The notes below the pieces were generated by a model that searched no databases, was not told the origin of the DNA, and saw only the letters and a list, made by a program, of their open reading frames with translations. Shown one piece after another: positions 44,666 through 53,489 of a DNA stretch of 64,000 bases. The first letter of the stretch is position 1. Each line of letters opens with the position of its first letter. This DNA is from an uncultured Lachnospiraceae bacterium. GTDB lineage: Bacteria; Bacillota; Clostridia; Lachnospirales; Lachnospiraceae. A program made the translations under genes and the position numbers. The stretch is taken from positions 1 through 64,000 of the forward strand of contig CAMEIX010000012.1 of assembly GCA_945919075.1 (NCBI GenBank), given 5' to 3'.

Positions 44666-45166
44666 ATGGATGCACTGGAAGCAAAGAAGAGAGCATGTTT
44701 AAAGAAAATTATCTTTACGGTAGTTGCTTTTCTGTTTTTTTTGGTAGTTACTATAATAAATTATGGAAAGGTGCAAAAGCAGCAGATTGATTACACTGAA
44801 GTGGAAGTAATGGTTACAGAGACCGGTTACAAGAGAACTTTAGGTTCCGGCTCCAGAAATCCTGCAATAGCCAAGGCACCGGAAGTAATAGTAGAATATG
44901 AAGGGAAAGAATATGAGTTAATCAATGTATTAGACGGAGAAATTTCCCGATACCGTTTTGCATGTAAATTGAATACTCCTGTGAGTGTATACCTTTCACA
45001 GGGACAATTATATTCCAATATCAACGGAATTAAGACAACCTCAAGTACCGGAAAAACATATTTTATTACGCTGGGAGTTACAGCGGTCTTATTTATGGCA
45101 GCAGCCATGTTGATTGGTGCCTATGTAGACATCAAAAAGAAGATGAATGAGGAAAAAGCAGTGTAG
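44666..45166 (+). CDS. DUF3592-like membrane protein
   Basis: A 166-residue protein with helices at about 14-32 and 130-153 flanking an extracytoplasmic beta-rich domain (EVEVMVTETGYKRTLGSGS and EVIVEYEGKEYELINVL). The plan and length resemble DUF3592 proteins of unknown function. AAGGGGG lies about 6 bases before the ATG. Confidence 0.65.
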   Translation: MDALEAKKRACLKKIIFTVVAFLFFLVVTIINYGKVQKQQIDYTEVEVMVTETGYKRTLGSGSRNPAIAKAPEVIVEYEGKEYELINVLDGEISRYRFACKLNTPVSVYLSQGQLYSNINGIKTTSSTGKTYFITLGVTAVLFMAAAMLIGAYVDIKKKMNEEKAV

Positions 45167-45192
45167 CATGGACAAAGAAACATCTCTTTGTA

Positions 45193-45254
45193 AGAAACTC
45201 TTAAAATTCTTCAGAAACTCTTAAGGTGACAGAGTATCACACGTATGTTATTAT
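45193..45254 (+). promoter_or_regulatory. Promoter with direct-repeat activator site, first propeller lipoprotein
   Basis: AGAAACTCTTAA occurs at 45193-45204 and again at 45213-45224, two helical turns apart, immediately upstream of GTGACA (45226-45231), 17 bases, TATTAT (45249-45254). The layout is that of an OmpR-type response-regulator site overlapping the -35. The 20 bases at 45213-45232 recur upstream of the paralogue. Confidence 0.6.
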
Positions 45255-45333
45255 CACAACAGAAAGACGATTTGTAATTTTGCGGCCTTCGACTTATGTG
45301 GAAGGTCGTTAAACTTTGAAAGGAGCATTTAGT

Positions 45334-47616
45334 ATGAAAGGAATTACGAAACGTATCGGTGCGATGCTTCTTGCCGCAACCATGGCATTTTCCGTGACTG
45401 CCTGTGGAGGTAAGAGCGAAGATTCTGCAAACCAGCCAACCGGCGTAGCGGGTGAGTATGTGTATGTACCGGAATATCATACTCTTTTGGCAGCAGGGGA
45501 AAGTAATGAGGGATTCCAATACTTTACTGCAGGTGCAAACAGACTCTATCTGTGCCATTCCACTTATGACAACGATGTAGCAAAGCAAAGTCTGTGCTAT
45601 TATAATCTGGATAATCTGGACGAAATGGTAGAATTTCAGTCCTTTGAACCAAATATGGAGGAGGACCAAACCTACAGTGTTTCCAGTCTGGTTGCAGACA
45701 AAAGTGACAATCTTTACGTAGTGTACGTCAAACAGCCGTACACCGATCCTAAGATTTATGAGCAGGAGGATTTTGACTGGGATAGTTACTGGCAGGAATA
45801 TACTAAGAAACAGGAGACCTTTTTGTGCAAGTATTCTGCAGACGGAGAGGTTTTGTATGAACAGAACCTTACGGATTTTATGAGGTCCGAACAGGATATG
45901 TATTTGGAAAATGGTGTTGTGGATGAAGCCGGAAATCTTTATTTTTCTTCCGGAAATGCCGGAATCATAAAATTTGATAAAGATGGAAACATGGCGGGAA
46001 AGATTGCTATCGGAAGCGAGGACTGGGTATCTTCCATGGGAATTTTGCCGGATGGTAATGTGGGCGTAGCCCTTAATGGAACGAAAAATGAGATTAAGGT
46101 GTTAAATGTAGCAACCGGGATGGTTGAAAAATCATACACGAATCTTCCGGCAAACTGCTATGATCCGAGAGTAGCAAGTACGCCTGACGGAAAAATTTTG
46201 CTGAAAACGGATGTCGGATTATTTGCCATGGACCCTGCTACGGAAGAAAATGAGCAGTTATTAAAATGGTTTGATTCGGATATGAATCCGGATTATGTAC
46301 AAAATGTGACGCCCCTGGCAAATGGTGATTTTCTTGTATACTATGTTTCCTGGGATGATAATGAGACCAGTCTGGTGCTGATGAAGAAGACGGATGCCTC
46401 TACGGTCGTAGTAAAAAAGACGATTACTCTGGCTTGTTTTGGCAGTTCACAGTCTATACAGAATGAAGTAGTAAAGTTTAATAAAAATAGTGAAGAGTAC
46501 CGTATACAAATTAAGGATTACAGTGAGGGAATTGACTGGTCCGGCGCCAATGCAGAGGATTTATATAAGGATGCAAGAACCCGTTTTCAGAATGATATTG
46601 TAAGCGGAAATGCACCGGATATGTTTGTTTCTTATGATATGGACCCGAAGATTTTGGTTAAAAAAGGCGTAGTGGAGGACCTTGGACCGTACCTGGATAA
46701 GAGCGAAAAGCTTCAAAGATCCGATTTCTTTGAATCCATTCTGGAAGCCAACAGTTGTGATGGAGTGCTTTACAACCTGCCCGCAACATTCAATATTTCA
46801 ACAATCTTTGCCAGAACCGAGGATGTTGAGGAATATTCCAAGTGGACGATGGAGGAGTTAAAAGCACTTGGCGAGAAATACCCGGATGCAAGTATTTTCC
46901 CCAACGCAGCCCGTGATACTATCTTTTATTATCTTGTAGGAAGCAGTCTGGATTCGTATGTTAATATGGAAACCGGTGAATGCAATTTAGACAGTCAGGA
47001 TTTTAAGGATGTATTGGAGATTTGTAAAAAATATCCCAAAGAGTACGATTGGGAGAATGGATATGTAGCAGAGCCGAAAACCCTTCGCGATCATTCTTCG
47101 CTTCTTTATATGACAAGTATTGGTGATATAGACAGTTATACGATTATCAGTGCGATGTATGGTTGTCCCGTAACCTCCGTGGGTTATCCGGGAAAAGGAG
47201 TAAAAGTCAACTGTGAAGGTATTTATATCAGTGCCTCATCACAATACAAGGATATCTGCTTCAGTTTCATTGAGCAGACGCTGGAGGAAGAGAGCGTACT
47301 CAGCTGGATGAGTTATGGTTTCGCCACTCAGAAAACCCTCTTTGATAAGCAGATGGAAGAGAAATTGAAGCAAAATGGCGGTGGTAGCTGGGGCTGGGAT
47401 GATGTAACTATTGAAGTCCCTAAGGCTACCAAGGAAGACGTGGATGCCATTAAGTCCATGATAGATGAGGTAAGTGGTGTTTATGTATACAATGAAGAAA
47501 TTATGAATATCATTCAGGAAGAAGCGGAAGCCTACTTTGAAGGACAGAAATCTTTGGAAGAGGTAACAGGTATAATCCAGAACCGCGTAAAACTTTATGT
47601 CAGTGAAATGCAGTAG
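45334..47616 (+). CDS. Propeller plus solute-binding lipoprotein, copy 1
   Basis: A 760-residue lipoprotein (lipobox VTAC) made of two parts. Residues about 30-350 look like a beta propeller with repeated blades such as DEAGNLYFSSGNAGIIKFDKDG. Residues about 360-760 resemble an extracellular sugar-type solute-binding protein, with VVKFNKNSEEYRIQIKDYS and SGNAPDMFVS as family hallmarks. No permease or ATPase gene is adjacent, so it may work with a distant transporter or as a sensor input. The ATG at 45334 is preferred over TTG at 45316, with AAAGGAG upstream. Confidence 0.82.
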   Translation: MKGITKRIGAMLLAATMAFSVTACGGKSEDSANQPTGVAGEYVYVPEYHTLLAAGESNEGFQYFTAGANRLYLCHSTYDNDVAKQSLCYYNLDNLDEMVEFQSFEPNMEEDQTYSVSSLVADKSDNLYVVYVKQPYTDPKIYEQEDFDWDSYWQEYTKKQETFLCKYSADGEVLYEQNLTDFMRSEQDMYLENGVVDEAGNLYFSSGNAGIIKFDKDGNMAGKIAIGSEDWVSSMGILPDGNVGVALNGTKNEIKVLNVATGMVEKSYTNLPANCYDPRVASTPDGKILLKTDVGLFAMDPATEENEQLLKWFDSDMNPDYVQNVTPLANGDFLVYYVSWDDNETSLVLMKKTDASTVVVKKTITLACFGSSQSIQNEVVKFNKNSEEYRIQIKDYSEGIDWSGANAEDLYKDARTRFQNDIVSGNAPDMFVSYDMDPKILVKKGVVEDLGPYLDKSEKLQRSDFFESILEANSCDGVLYNLPATFNISTIFARTEDVEEYSKWTMEELKALGEKYPDASIFPNAARDTIFYYLVGSSLDSYVNMETGECNLDSQDFKDVLEICKKYPKEYDWENGYVAEPKTLRDHSSLLYMTSIGDIDSYTIISAMYGCPVTSVGYPGKGVKVNCEGIYISASSQYKDICFSFIEQTLEEESVLSWMSYGFATQKTLFDKQMEEKLKQNGGGSWGWDDVTIEVPKATKEDVDAIKSMIDEVSGVYVYNEEIMNIIQEEAEAYFEGQKSLEEVTGIIQNRVKLYVSEMQ

Positions 47617-47619
47617 CGA

Positions 47620-47642
47620 GACAAAAGGAACGTTCCTTTGTC
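47620..47642. repeat. 23-base palindromic repeat, copy 1
   Basis: GACAAAAGGAACGTTCCTTTGTC is read here as two arms, GACAAA and TTTGTC, around GGAACGTTCC with one extra A. It lies 3 bases after a stop codon. A related copy with a paired A-to-G/T-to-C change is at 53450-53472. Confidence 0.65.
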
Positions 47643-47662
47643 AGAATTTTGTAAGAATTGTT

Positions 47663-47682
47663 AGAAACTCTTAAGGTGACAG
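47663..47682 (+). promoter_or_regulatory. Regulatory element shared with the upstream paralogue
   Basis: These 20 bases (AGAAACTCTTAAGGTGACAG) are identical to 45213-45232. GTGACA again fits a -35; a -10-like TAAACT follows 18 bases later. The preceding TTTGTAAGAA is also shared with the first promoter. Confidence 0.6.
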
Positions 47683-47748
47683 TAAAAATGACCCTATGCT
47701 AAACTTTTAGCAGAGGGTCATTTTTTTAGGCAGAAAGGGGAAGAGTTG

Positions 47749-50040
47749 ATGATGAAGATTACAAAACAGATTGCCAAACGTGTCAGTGCCATGCTTCTCG
47801 CTTTGATTATGGTATTGTCCATGATCGGCTGTGGGGAAAAGAAAGAGGATGTGACAAGCAACAACACCGAAGGAGCCGGAGAGTATGCCTATATTCCAGA
47901 GTGGCATAACCTGGTGTCACAGGCAGGGGGAATTTCTTACAATTATAATTATATTGCAGCCAATAACAGCAGAATTTATTTATGCCGTTATTCCTATGGT
48001 GGAAAGGTACCGCAGCAGTCCATTCTTTATTTTGCTGTGGAAAATCCGGACAATATGTGTGAATTGGTATCAGATTTTGCGCCACAGGAAGAAGAAACGC
48101 AGAGCAACGTGGCAAGCCTTTTGACGGATAAGGAGAGTAACCTCTTTGTGGTCTATACGAGAATGCCTGTTTTGGATAGTTCCTGTTACCCGGATTGGGA
48201 TACATACTGGGAGGAAGTTCAGAAGAAACAGGAGATTTTCCTAAGAAAATATTCGCCGGAAGGAGAGGCTTTGTTTGAAAAGGATTTGACGGAGGCATTA
48301 CGCTCTCAGAAAAACATGAATTTTTCGGGTGGCGTCGTCGATGAAAACGGAAATCTTTTTCTGCTCAACAATGGTGTTGGTATCATAAAACTTGATAAAG
48401 AAGGAAATTTTGCAGCAAGTATTCCCTTTGAGTCGGAGGACTGGATATCCGGTGTAAACCTCTTGCCTGACGGAAAAATAGGATTGTCATTTCAGGGAAG
48501 AACGGCAGAACTTAAGGTTCTTAATCCCTCCACAAACGAATTCGAGAAATCCATCAGTTCGCTACCGCCTAATTGCATGAATGCCCATTTTATCACAACC
48601 AAGGAGGGTAATATTTTGATCTCCTGCAGTGAAGGACTGTACGAAATGAATTTGCAAACGGAAGAGTATGAGCAGATACTGAAATGGCTGGATTGTGATA
48701 TCAATGGGAATTATGTCCAGAATATCGTCCTGACCTCTGCGGGGGATATTCTGCTTTATTACTATGACTGGGATAGCAATAAGCAAAGTCTCATTCTTCT
48801 TAAGAGAACAGACAAGAATGAGGTTGTAGAAAAAAAGACGCTGACCATTGGATGCTTCTATCTTACCAATAATATCCAGAGTGAAGTGGTGGATTTTAAT
48901 AAAAGTAATTCGGAGTATCGGATTGAGATTAAGGATTATGCGGCGAATGTAGACTGGTCAAAGGATAGTGCGAGGGAGGATTACAAAAAAGCAAGAGAGA
49001 ATTTTTATTTGGATTTAATAAGTGACAATGCACCGGATATGTTTGTAACGAATGTGATTGATGTCAATAACCTGGTAGAAAAGGGAGCGGTAGAGGATTT
49101 GACTCCTTATCTGGAGAAGAGTACCAAGTTCTCTAAGGAGGATTTTTTTGAATCGGTACTTTCTGCCAATACTCATAATGGTGTTCTGTATGCCCTGCCC
49201 AAGACTTTCCAGATCGATACAATGTTTGCCAGAACGGAGGATGTGGGAGAAAAGAACAGTTTGACCATGCAGGATTTGAAGGAACTTTGTGATAAACATC
49301 CGGAAGCCACTATTTTTGCAAATGCCACCGCGTGGGATGTACTCACGGTACTCTTAAGTAATGACATCGATTCCTATATCAATAGGGAAACCGGTGAATG
49401 CTTTTTTGAGGGACAGGATTTTAAGGACCTTTTGGAGATATGTAAAAAACATCCGATGGAATTTAGCGGCGAACCGGTTTCAGAACCCAAGGCAATCCGG
49501 GATGGTTCCTCATTTTTATATCGTACCAATGTTTGTGATGCCGATTCTTATAATATGGTAAAAGTTATTTTTGATTGTCCCGTAACCAACATCGGTTATC
49601 CTACAAGCAACCCGGGCGGTGGAATGAAAGTGTACAGCAATGGACTCTGTATCAGTTCTTTTTCCAAATATAAGGATGTCTGTTTTGCGTTTATTGAGCA
49701 TACTTTGGCTGAAGAAAATGTATTAAACTGGAATAATTACGGACTTCCTGCACAAAAGGCTTTATTTGACAAAACAATGGAGGAATCATGTAAAAGACTC
49801 AGTGGAAGGAGCTGGAGTTTTGGGGATGTTACCATTGAGGCTCCCGTGCCCACTATGGAAGACTGTGAGGAAATAAAGAAAATGATTCAATCCATCGAGA
49901 CTGTTCCTATCCTTGATACAGAACTTATAGGCATCATTCAGGAGGAGGCAGAAGCCTATTTTGAAGATCAGAAGTCCTTGGATGAGGTTACAAAGAATAT
50001 TCAGAGCCGTGTGAAATTATATCTCAGTGAGAAGCAGTAG
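47749..50040 (+). CDS. Propeller plus solute-binding lipoprotein, copy 2
   Basis: A 763-residue paralogue of the preceding gene along its whole length, with the same lipoprotein signal (lipobox MIGC), propeller blades (DENGNLFLLNNGVGIIKLD) and solute-binding half (VVDFNKSNSEYRIEIKDY, SDNAPDMFVT). Divergence is spread evenly, so the duplication is old enough for separate ligands. The ATG at 47749 is 8 bases after GAAAGGGG. It has its own promoter region and is not simply the second gene of an operon. Confidence 0.82.
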   Translation: MMKITKQIAKRVSAMLLALIMVLSMIGCGEKKEDVTSNNTEGAGEYAYIPEWHNLVSQAGGISYNYNYIAANNSRIYLCRYSYGGKVPQQSILYFAVENPDNMCELVSDFAPQEEETQSNVASLLTDKESNLFVVYTRMPVLDSSCYPDWDTYWEEVQKKQEIFLRKYSPEGEALFEKDLTEALRSQKNMNFSGGVVDENGNLFLLNNGVGIIKLDKEGNFAASIPFESEDWISGVNLLPDGKIGLSFQGRTAELKVLNPSTNEFEKSISSLPPNCMNAHFITTKEGNILISCSEGLYEMNLQTEEYEQILKWLDCDINGNYVQNIVLTSAGDILLYYYDWDSNKQSLILLKRTDKNEVVEKKTLTIGCFYLTNNIQSEVVDFNKSNSEYRIEIKDYAANVDWSKDSAREDYKKARENFYLDLISDNAPDMFVTNVIDVNNLVEKGAVEDLTPYLEKSTKFSKEDFFESVLSANTHNGVLYALPKTFQIDTMFARTEDVGEKNSLTMQDLKELCDKHPEATIFANATAWDVLTVLLSNDIDSYINRETGECFFEGQDFKDLLEICKKHPMEFSGEPVSEPKAIRDGSSFLYRTNVCDADSYNMVKVIFDCPVTNIGYPTSNPGGGMKVYSNGLCISSFSKYKDVCFAFIEHTLAEENVLNWNNYGLPAQKALFDKTMEESCKRLSGRSWSFGDVTIEAPVPTMEDCEEIKKMIQSIETVPILDTELIGIIQEEAEAYFEDQKSLDEVTKNIQSRVKLYLSEKQ

Positions 50041-50082
50041 GGAGGCTGCCTGTGGCCCATTCTCAAAATTAAGTTCATGATA

Positions 50083-50135
50083 ACCGCCAGGTCTGTTGGG
50101 GACATTTTAGTTCTCGAGAGGCAGGGCGGTTTTTG
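50083..50135 (+). terminator. Terminator after the second propeller lipoprotein
   Basis: AACCGCC near 50083 pairs with GGCGGTT near 50126, followed by a T run. The loop is long, so the call is moderate. Confidence 0.5.
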
Positions 50136-50258
50136 GTTGATGATACGGTCATTAAGATTATTTATGACTCTATGGTTTTAATTTTGGAAAAGAAGATACT
50201 AACAGAATGTAATATATGGTATGATGTCAGTAAAGACTGCTGTATCGAAAGGAATATT

Positions 50259-50696
50259 ATGAGCGAATTAATTATTAAGTACAATGAATTGACGGCAGAG
50301 GAATTCATTCTTCTCTGGGAATCTGTTTGGGGTGATGGACCAACAATTGAGCAAACGAAGCTGGCAATGGAGCATACTTTATTCAGGGTTTCCGTTTATG
50401 ATGGACAGGAGGTAATCGCAATGGCCCGGATGATAGGGGATATGGGGCTTGATTATTACATCAAGGATGTTGTGGTAAGACCGGAATACCAGCATAAGGG
50501 AATAGGGAAAATGCTTATTAATGAGTTAAAAAAGTTCATAAATGATAATGGCGTAAAAGGAACCAATATCTTTGTGGAACTGTGTGCCGCTCCGGATAAA
50601 ATTCCGTTTTATGAGAAATTAGGATTTTCTTCGAATGATGCACAAAGGCTGAAATTGATGTATGAAGTCGGCTTTTCAAATTCAAAACAAAATTGA
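50259..50696 (+). CDS. GNAT-family N-acetyltransferase
   Basis: A 145-residue acetyltransferase with acetyl-CoA motif A visible as IKDVVVRPEYQHKGIGKMLINEL and a C-terminal FYEKLGF. The substrate is unknown. The reading frame is open further upstream, but the ATG at 50259 follows AAAGGA and gives the standard family length. It ends against the NERD gene. Confidence 0.88.
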   Translation: MSELIIKYNELTAEEFILLWESVWGDGPTIEQTKLAMEHTLFRVSVYDGQEVIAMARMIGDMGLDYYIKDVVVRPEYQHKGIGKMLINELKKFINDNGVKGTNIFVELCAAPDKIPFYEKLGFSSNDAQRLKLMYEVGFSNSKQN

Positions 50697-50731
50697 GTTG
50701 TCTTAAATTCATAGGAGAGGAAATAGCTAAA

Positions 50732-51355
50732 TTGGAGTGGAATATAATTGCTACAAGCATTTTCATCATTATTTTTGCATTTATTGTTGTTGTATTGGCA
50801 ACTGTGGGTTCTGTATTTTTATTTCGGCTCATAAGTAAAATTGATCCGCCTGCGAGACGAGCAGGACGTGCAGGTGAAGAATTTGCCAGAAATATCTTTA
50901 GGAAAGTACTTACAGAAGATGATATTTTGCTTTCTAATGTAAATATTGTTTATGATAATAAAGTGGCAGAAATAGATGATGTTATTATAAATTCTAATGG
51001 TGTATTTATCATTGAGGTAAAAACGTATAGTGGCACATTAACGGGGAACGAAGAGGATCGTGAATGGCTGAAAAGTAAAACCAGTAGAGGTGGTATAATT
51101 TACGAAAAGCAGGTAAGGAATCCGATAAAACAGATGAAGAGACAAATTTATATTCTATCTCATTATCTAAAAAATAAAGGAATAGATGTGTGGATAGATG
51201 GTTATGTTTTCTTTGTTAATAATAATAGTCCAATACATAATGAATACATTTTGGAGTCATATAATGACATTGATAAAGCACTACATAAAAACACAAGAAA
51301 TAAGATGAATCATGATGAAATCCAACAGATAAACGCAATTCTTTCAAATATTTAA
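50732..51355 (+). CDS. Membrane-anchored NERD nuclease-related protein
   Basis: About 207 residues: one N-terminal membrane helix (ATSIFIIIFAFIVVVLATVG), then a NERD domain starting AGRAGEEFARNIF. The PD-(D/E)xK-like core is seen as EIDDVIINSNGVFIIEVKTY, with D and E-x-K in place, so nuclease activity is possible. No ATG fits; TTG at 50732 lies 11 bases after AGGAGAGG, and an earlier in-frame TTG at 50693 overlaps the GNAT stop. The start is therefore uncertain. Confidence 0.8.
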   Translation: MEWNIIATSIFIIIFAFIVVVLATVGSVFLFRLISKIDPPARRAGRAGEEFARNIFRKVLTEDDILLSNVNIVYDNKVAEIDDVIINSNGVFIIEVKTYSGTLTGNEEDREWLKSKTSRGGIIYEKQVRNPIKQMKRQIYILSHYLKNKGIDVWIDGYVFFVNNNSPIHNEYILESYNDIDKALHKNTRNKMNHDEIQQINAILSNI

Positions 51356-51561
51356 TTATATTTAAGAAACATGGGATGAAGTAACCTCCTTGATTCCCAT
51401 GTGATTTTAAAGTGGGTCACTTTACGCACTTTACGGCCACATTATGGGTCAAATATAAGGATTTCGCAAAAAGGAATAATATGTATTGCTATTGTACGCA
51501 CAGATTGGTATAATATAAATAGAAAAGGAGACTCTAAGATTTTTGAAAGGAGTGTTACACT

Positions 51562-51870
51562 ATGGCAGCAAAATCAGCTAATTTGTACGTAAGAATAGAG
51601 CCGGATGTGAAAGAGCAGGCAGAAAGCATCTTGTCAGCACTGGGTATTCCGGCATCCAATGCTATCAATATGTTCTATAAACAGATTATTTTGAACAGAG
51701 GACTTCCGTTTGAAGTAAAAATACCTACGGCAAAACCTGTTAATGTGGCAGAACTGACCGAAGCAGAATTAAATGCGGAACTTGAGAAAGGATATGCGGA
51801 TATGGTTGCAGGCAGAACCAAACCTGTAAGGCAGGCATTTGCTGATATTCGCAAAGATTATGGTATATGA
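51562..51870 (+). CDS. RelB/DinJ-family antitoxin
   Basis: A 102-residue protein beginning MAAKSANLYVRIEPDVKEQAESILSALG, the ribbon-helix-helix of RelB/DinJ antitoxins, followed by the FYKQIILNRGLPFEVKIP segment. A good AAAGGAG site precedes the ATG. It overlaps the truncated toxin gene by 4 bases. Confidence 0.9.
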   Translation: MAAKSANLYVRIEPDVKEQAESILSALGIPASNAINMFYKQIILNRGLPFEVKIPTAKPVNVAELTEAELNAELEKGYADMVAGRTKPVRQAFADIRKDYGI

Positions 51871-52040
51871 TTTATGAGGTAATTACCACCGATCAAGCCG
51901 ATGTCGATTTAAGGGGAATATATGAGTATATTGCTTTTGAGTTGCTTTCACCGGAAAATGCGGCAGGACAGCTTGACAGGTCAGAAGAACACATCATAGG
52001 GCTTGAGGAATTTCCAGAGAAATTACACGGCGATGTGTAA
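51867..52040 (+). pseudogene. Truncated RelE/ParE-type toxin
   Basis: The frame begins MIYEVITTDQADVDLRGIYEYIAFELLS, as in the RelE/ParE partners of DinJ-like antitoxins, but stops after 57 residues at FPEKLHGDV. Full toxins are about 90-110 residues, and the catalytic C-terminal strands are missing. The antitoxin is intact and the toxin is probably dead. Confidence 0.75.
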
Positions 52041-52065
52041 ACAAAATAATTGTGATAACGTAAAG

Positions 52066-52098
52066 GCGTATGAGATGTAACCGTTTCATACGCTTTTT
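52066..52098 (+). terminator. Terminator after the RelBE remnant
   Basis: GCGTATGA (52066-52073) pairs with TCATACGC (52086-52093), followed by TTTTT. Confidence 0.75.
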
Positions 52099-52143
52099 GC
52101 GCTACTTTACGATTTCACATTACAGCCACATTACAAAACCCCC

Positions 52144-52181
52144 TTGACAAGCGCTATAAATATGATATCATAATGATATCA
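52144..52181 (+). promoter_or_regulatory. SPFH operon promoter with tandem TGATATCA operators
   Basis: TTGACA at 52144-52149, 16 bases, TATCAT at 52166-52171. Two identical palindromes TGATATCA at 52163-52170 and 52174-52181, 11 bases apart, cover the -10. Tandem palindromes one turn apart suit a ribbon-helix-helix repressor, and such a protein is encoded second in the operon. Confidence 0.6.
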
Positions 52182-52217
52182 GATAAATATGTCGCTTGAA
52201 AGAAAGGAAGGTTTATT

Positions 52218-53243
52218 ATGACTGAGAAAATTTATACAACGAAAAAGAATGGATTAGCAGTATTGTTTTTAACGATTTTGGTGTTGATAGCTTCTATTGC
52301 GGGCATTGTTTTTGGTGGTATCTGTATGGAGAATGACGAGTTTGCATTAGGGGTTCCCCTTTTGGTGTGTGGGATTGTAATTTTTGTACTGGGGTGGATT
52401 CCCATGGCAGGCCTTAAGGTATTAAAGCCTCAGGAGGCTTTAGTGCTTACCCTTTTTGGTGATTATAAGGGTACTATCCGTGAAGCAGGATTTTATTTTG
52501 TAAATCCTTTCTGTAGTGCTGTAAACCCTGCTGCAGCTACCAAGCTCGCACAAAGCGGTGACGGTGCAAATGCTGCTCATGTAAATGCAACAGCTGCCGC
52601 AAATGCCCAGCAGGCGGCAGAGGCAGCAAGCAAAAAGATTTCCCTAAAAGCTATGACCTTAAATAACGGGCGTCAGAAAATCAATGACTGTCTTGGTAAT
52701 CCTGTGGAAATCGGTATTGCAGTAATCTGGAAGGTAACCGATACTGCAAAAGCAGTGTTTAATGTGGATAACTACAAGGAATATCTTTCCTTACAGTGTG
52801 ATTCCGCACTTCGTAATATTGTAAGGATTTATCCTTATGATGTAGCAAATGACGTGGATACCACCGGTGACGGCCAGGCAGATGAAGGAAGTCTTCGGGG
52901 TTCTGCAGAGGTGGTAGCAGAGAGAATTAAACAGGAAATTCAGACCAAGGTTGCAGATGCAGGTCTGGAAATTATTGAGGCAAGAATTACTTATCTGGCT
53001 TATGCACCTGAAATTGCTTCCGTAATGCTTCAGCGTCAGCAGGCAAGTGCCATCATTGATGCACGAAAGATGATTGTGGACGGTGCAGTGGGTATGGTGG
53101 AAATGGCTTTGGAGAGACTCAACGAAAAGCAGCTTGTGGACCTGGATGAGGAACGAAAAGCAGCCATGGTATCAAACCTTCTGGTGGTTTTGTGCGGCAA
53201 CCATGATGCGCAGCCCATTGTGAATTCAGGTAGTCTGTATTAA
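52218..53243 (+). CDS. SPFH-domain membrane protein
   Basis: A 341-residue protein with two N-terminal membrane helices (about 13-33 and 45-62), then an SPFH (band-7) domain: VLKPQEALVLTLFGDYKGTIREAGFYFVNPF, later VWKVTDTAKAVFNVDNYKEYL and VADAGLEIIEARITYLAYAPEIA. SPFH proteins organise membrane microdomains or chaperone membrane complexes. An Ala-rich linker (about 105-140) is inserted in the domain. The stop overlaps the next gene's ATG by one base. Confidence 0.88.
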   Translation: MTEKIYTTKKNGLAVLFLTILVLIASIAGIVFGGICMENDEFALGVPLLVCGIVIFVLGWIPMAGLKVLKPQEALVLTLFGDYKGTIREAGFYFVNPFCSAVNPAAATKLAQSGDGANAAHVNATAAANAQQAAEAASKKISLKAMTLNNGRQKINDCLGNPVEIGIAVIWKVTDTAKAVFNVDNYKEYLSLQCDSALRNIVRIYPYDVANDVDTTGDGQADEGSLRGSAEVVAERIKQEIQTKVADAGLEIIEARITYLAYAPEIASVMLQRQQASAIIDARKMIVDGAVGMVEMALERLNEKQLVDLDEERKAAMVSNLLVVLCGNHDAQPIVNSGSLY

Positions 53244-53440
53244 TGGCGGAAAAGAAACAGGTACCTCTTCGATTGTCAGAATCTTTGTACTCCGCCCTGG
53301 CCGCATGGGCGGAGGATGACTTTAGATCTGTAAACGGACAAATTGAATATCTGCTTACGGAGTGTGTAAAACAAAGAAAGAAAAACGGTAAATATGTGGG
53401 CGAGGAGATTGATGTACCCCCTGAATTAGATATTTCATAA
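53243..53440 (+). CDS. Arc-like ribbon-helix-helix DNA-binding protein
   Basis: A 65-residue protein MAEKKQVPLRLSESLYSALA..., with the beta strand and two helices of the Arc fold (VNGQIEYLLTECVKQ as the second helix). It is translationally coupled to the SPFH gene and may repress the operon at the TGATATCA pair. That link is inference. Confidence 0.75.
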   Translation: MAEKKQVPLRLSESLYSALAAWAEDDFRSVNGQIEYLLTECVKQRKKNGKYVGEEIDVPPELDIS

Positions 53441-53449
53441 AGGGTACAA

Positions 53450-53472
53450 GACAGAAGGAACGTCCCTCTGTC
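53450..53472. repeat. 23-base palindromic repeat, copy 2
   Basis: The same form as 47620-47642 with GACAGA and TCTGTC arms. The change in one arm is matched by the complementary change in the other. It lies 9 bases after a stop codon. Confidence 0.6.
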
Positions 53473-53489
53473 CCGAAAGCAGGTGAATT

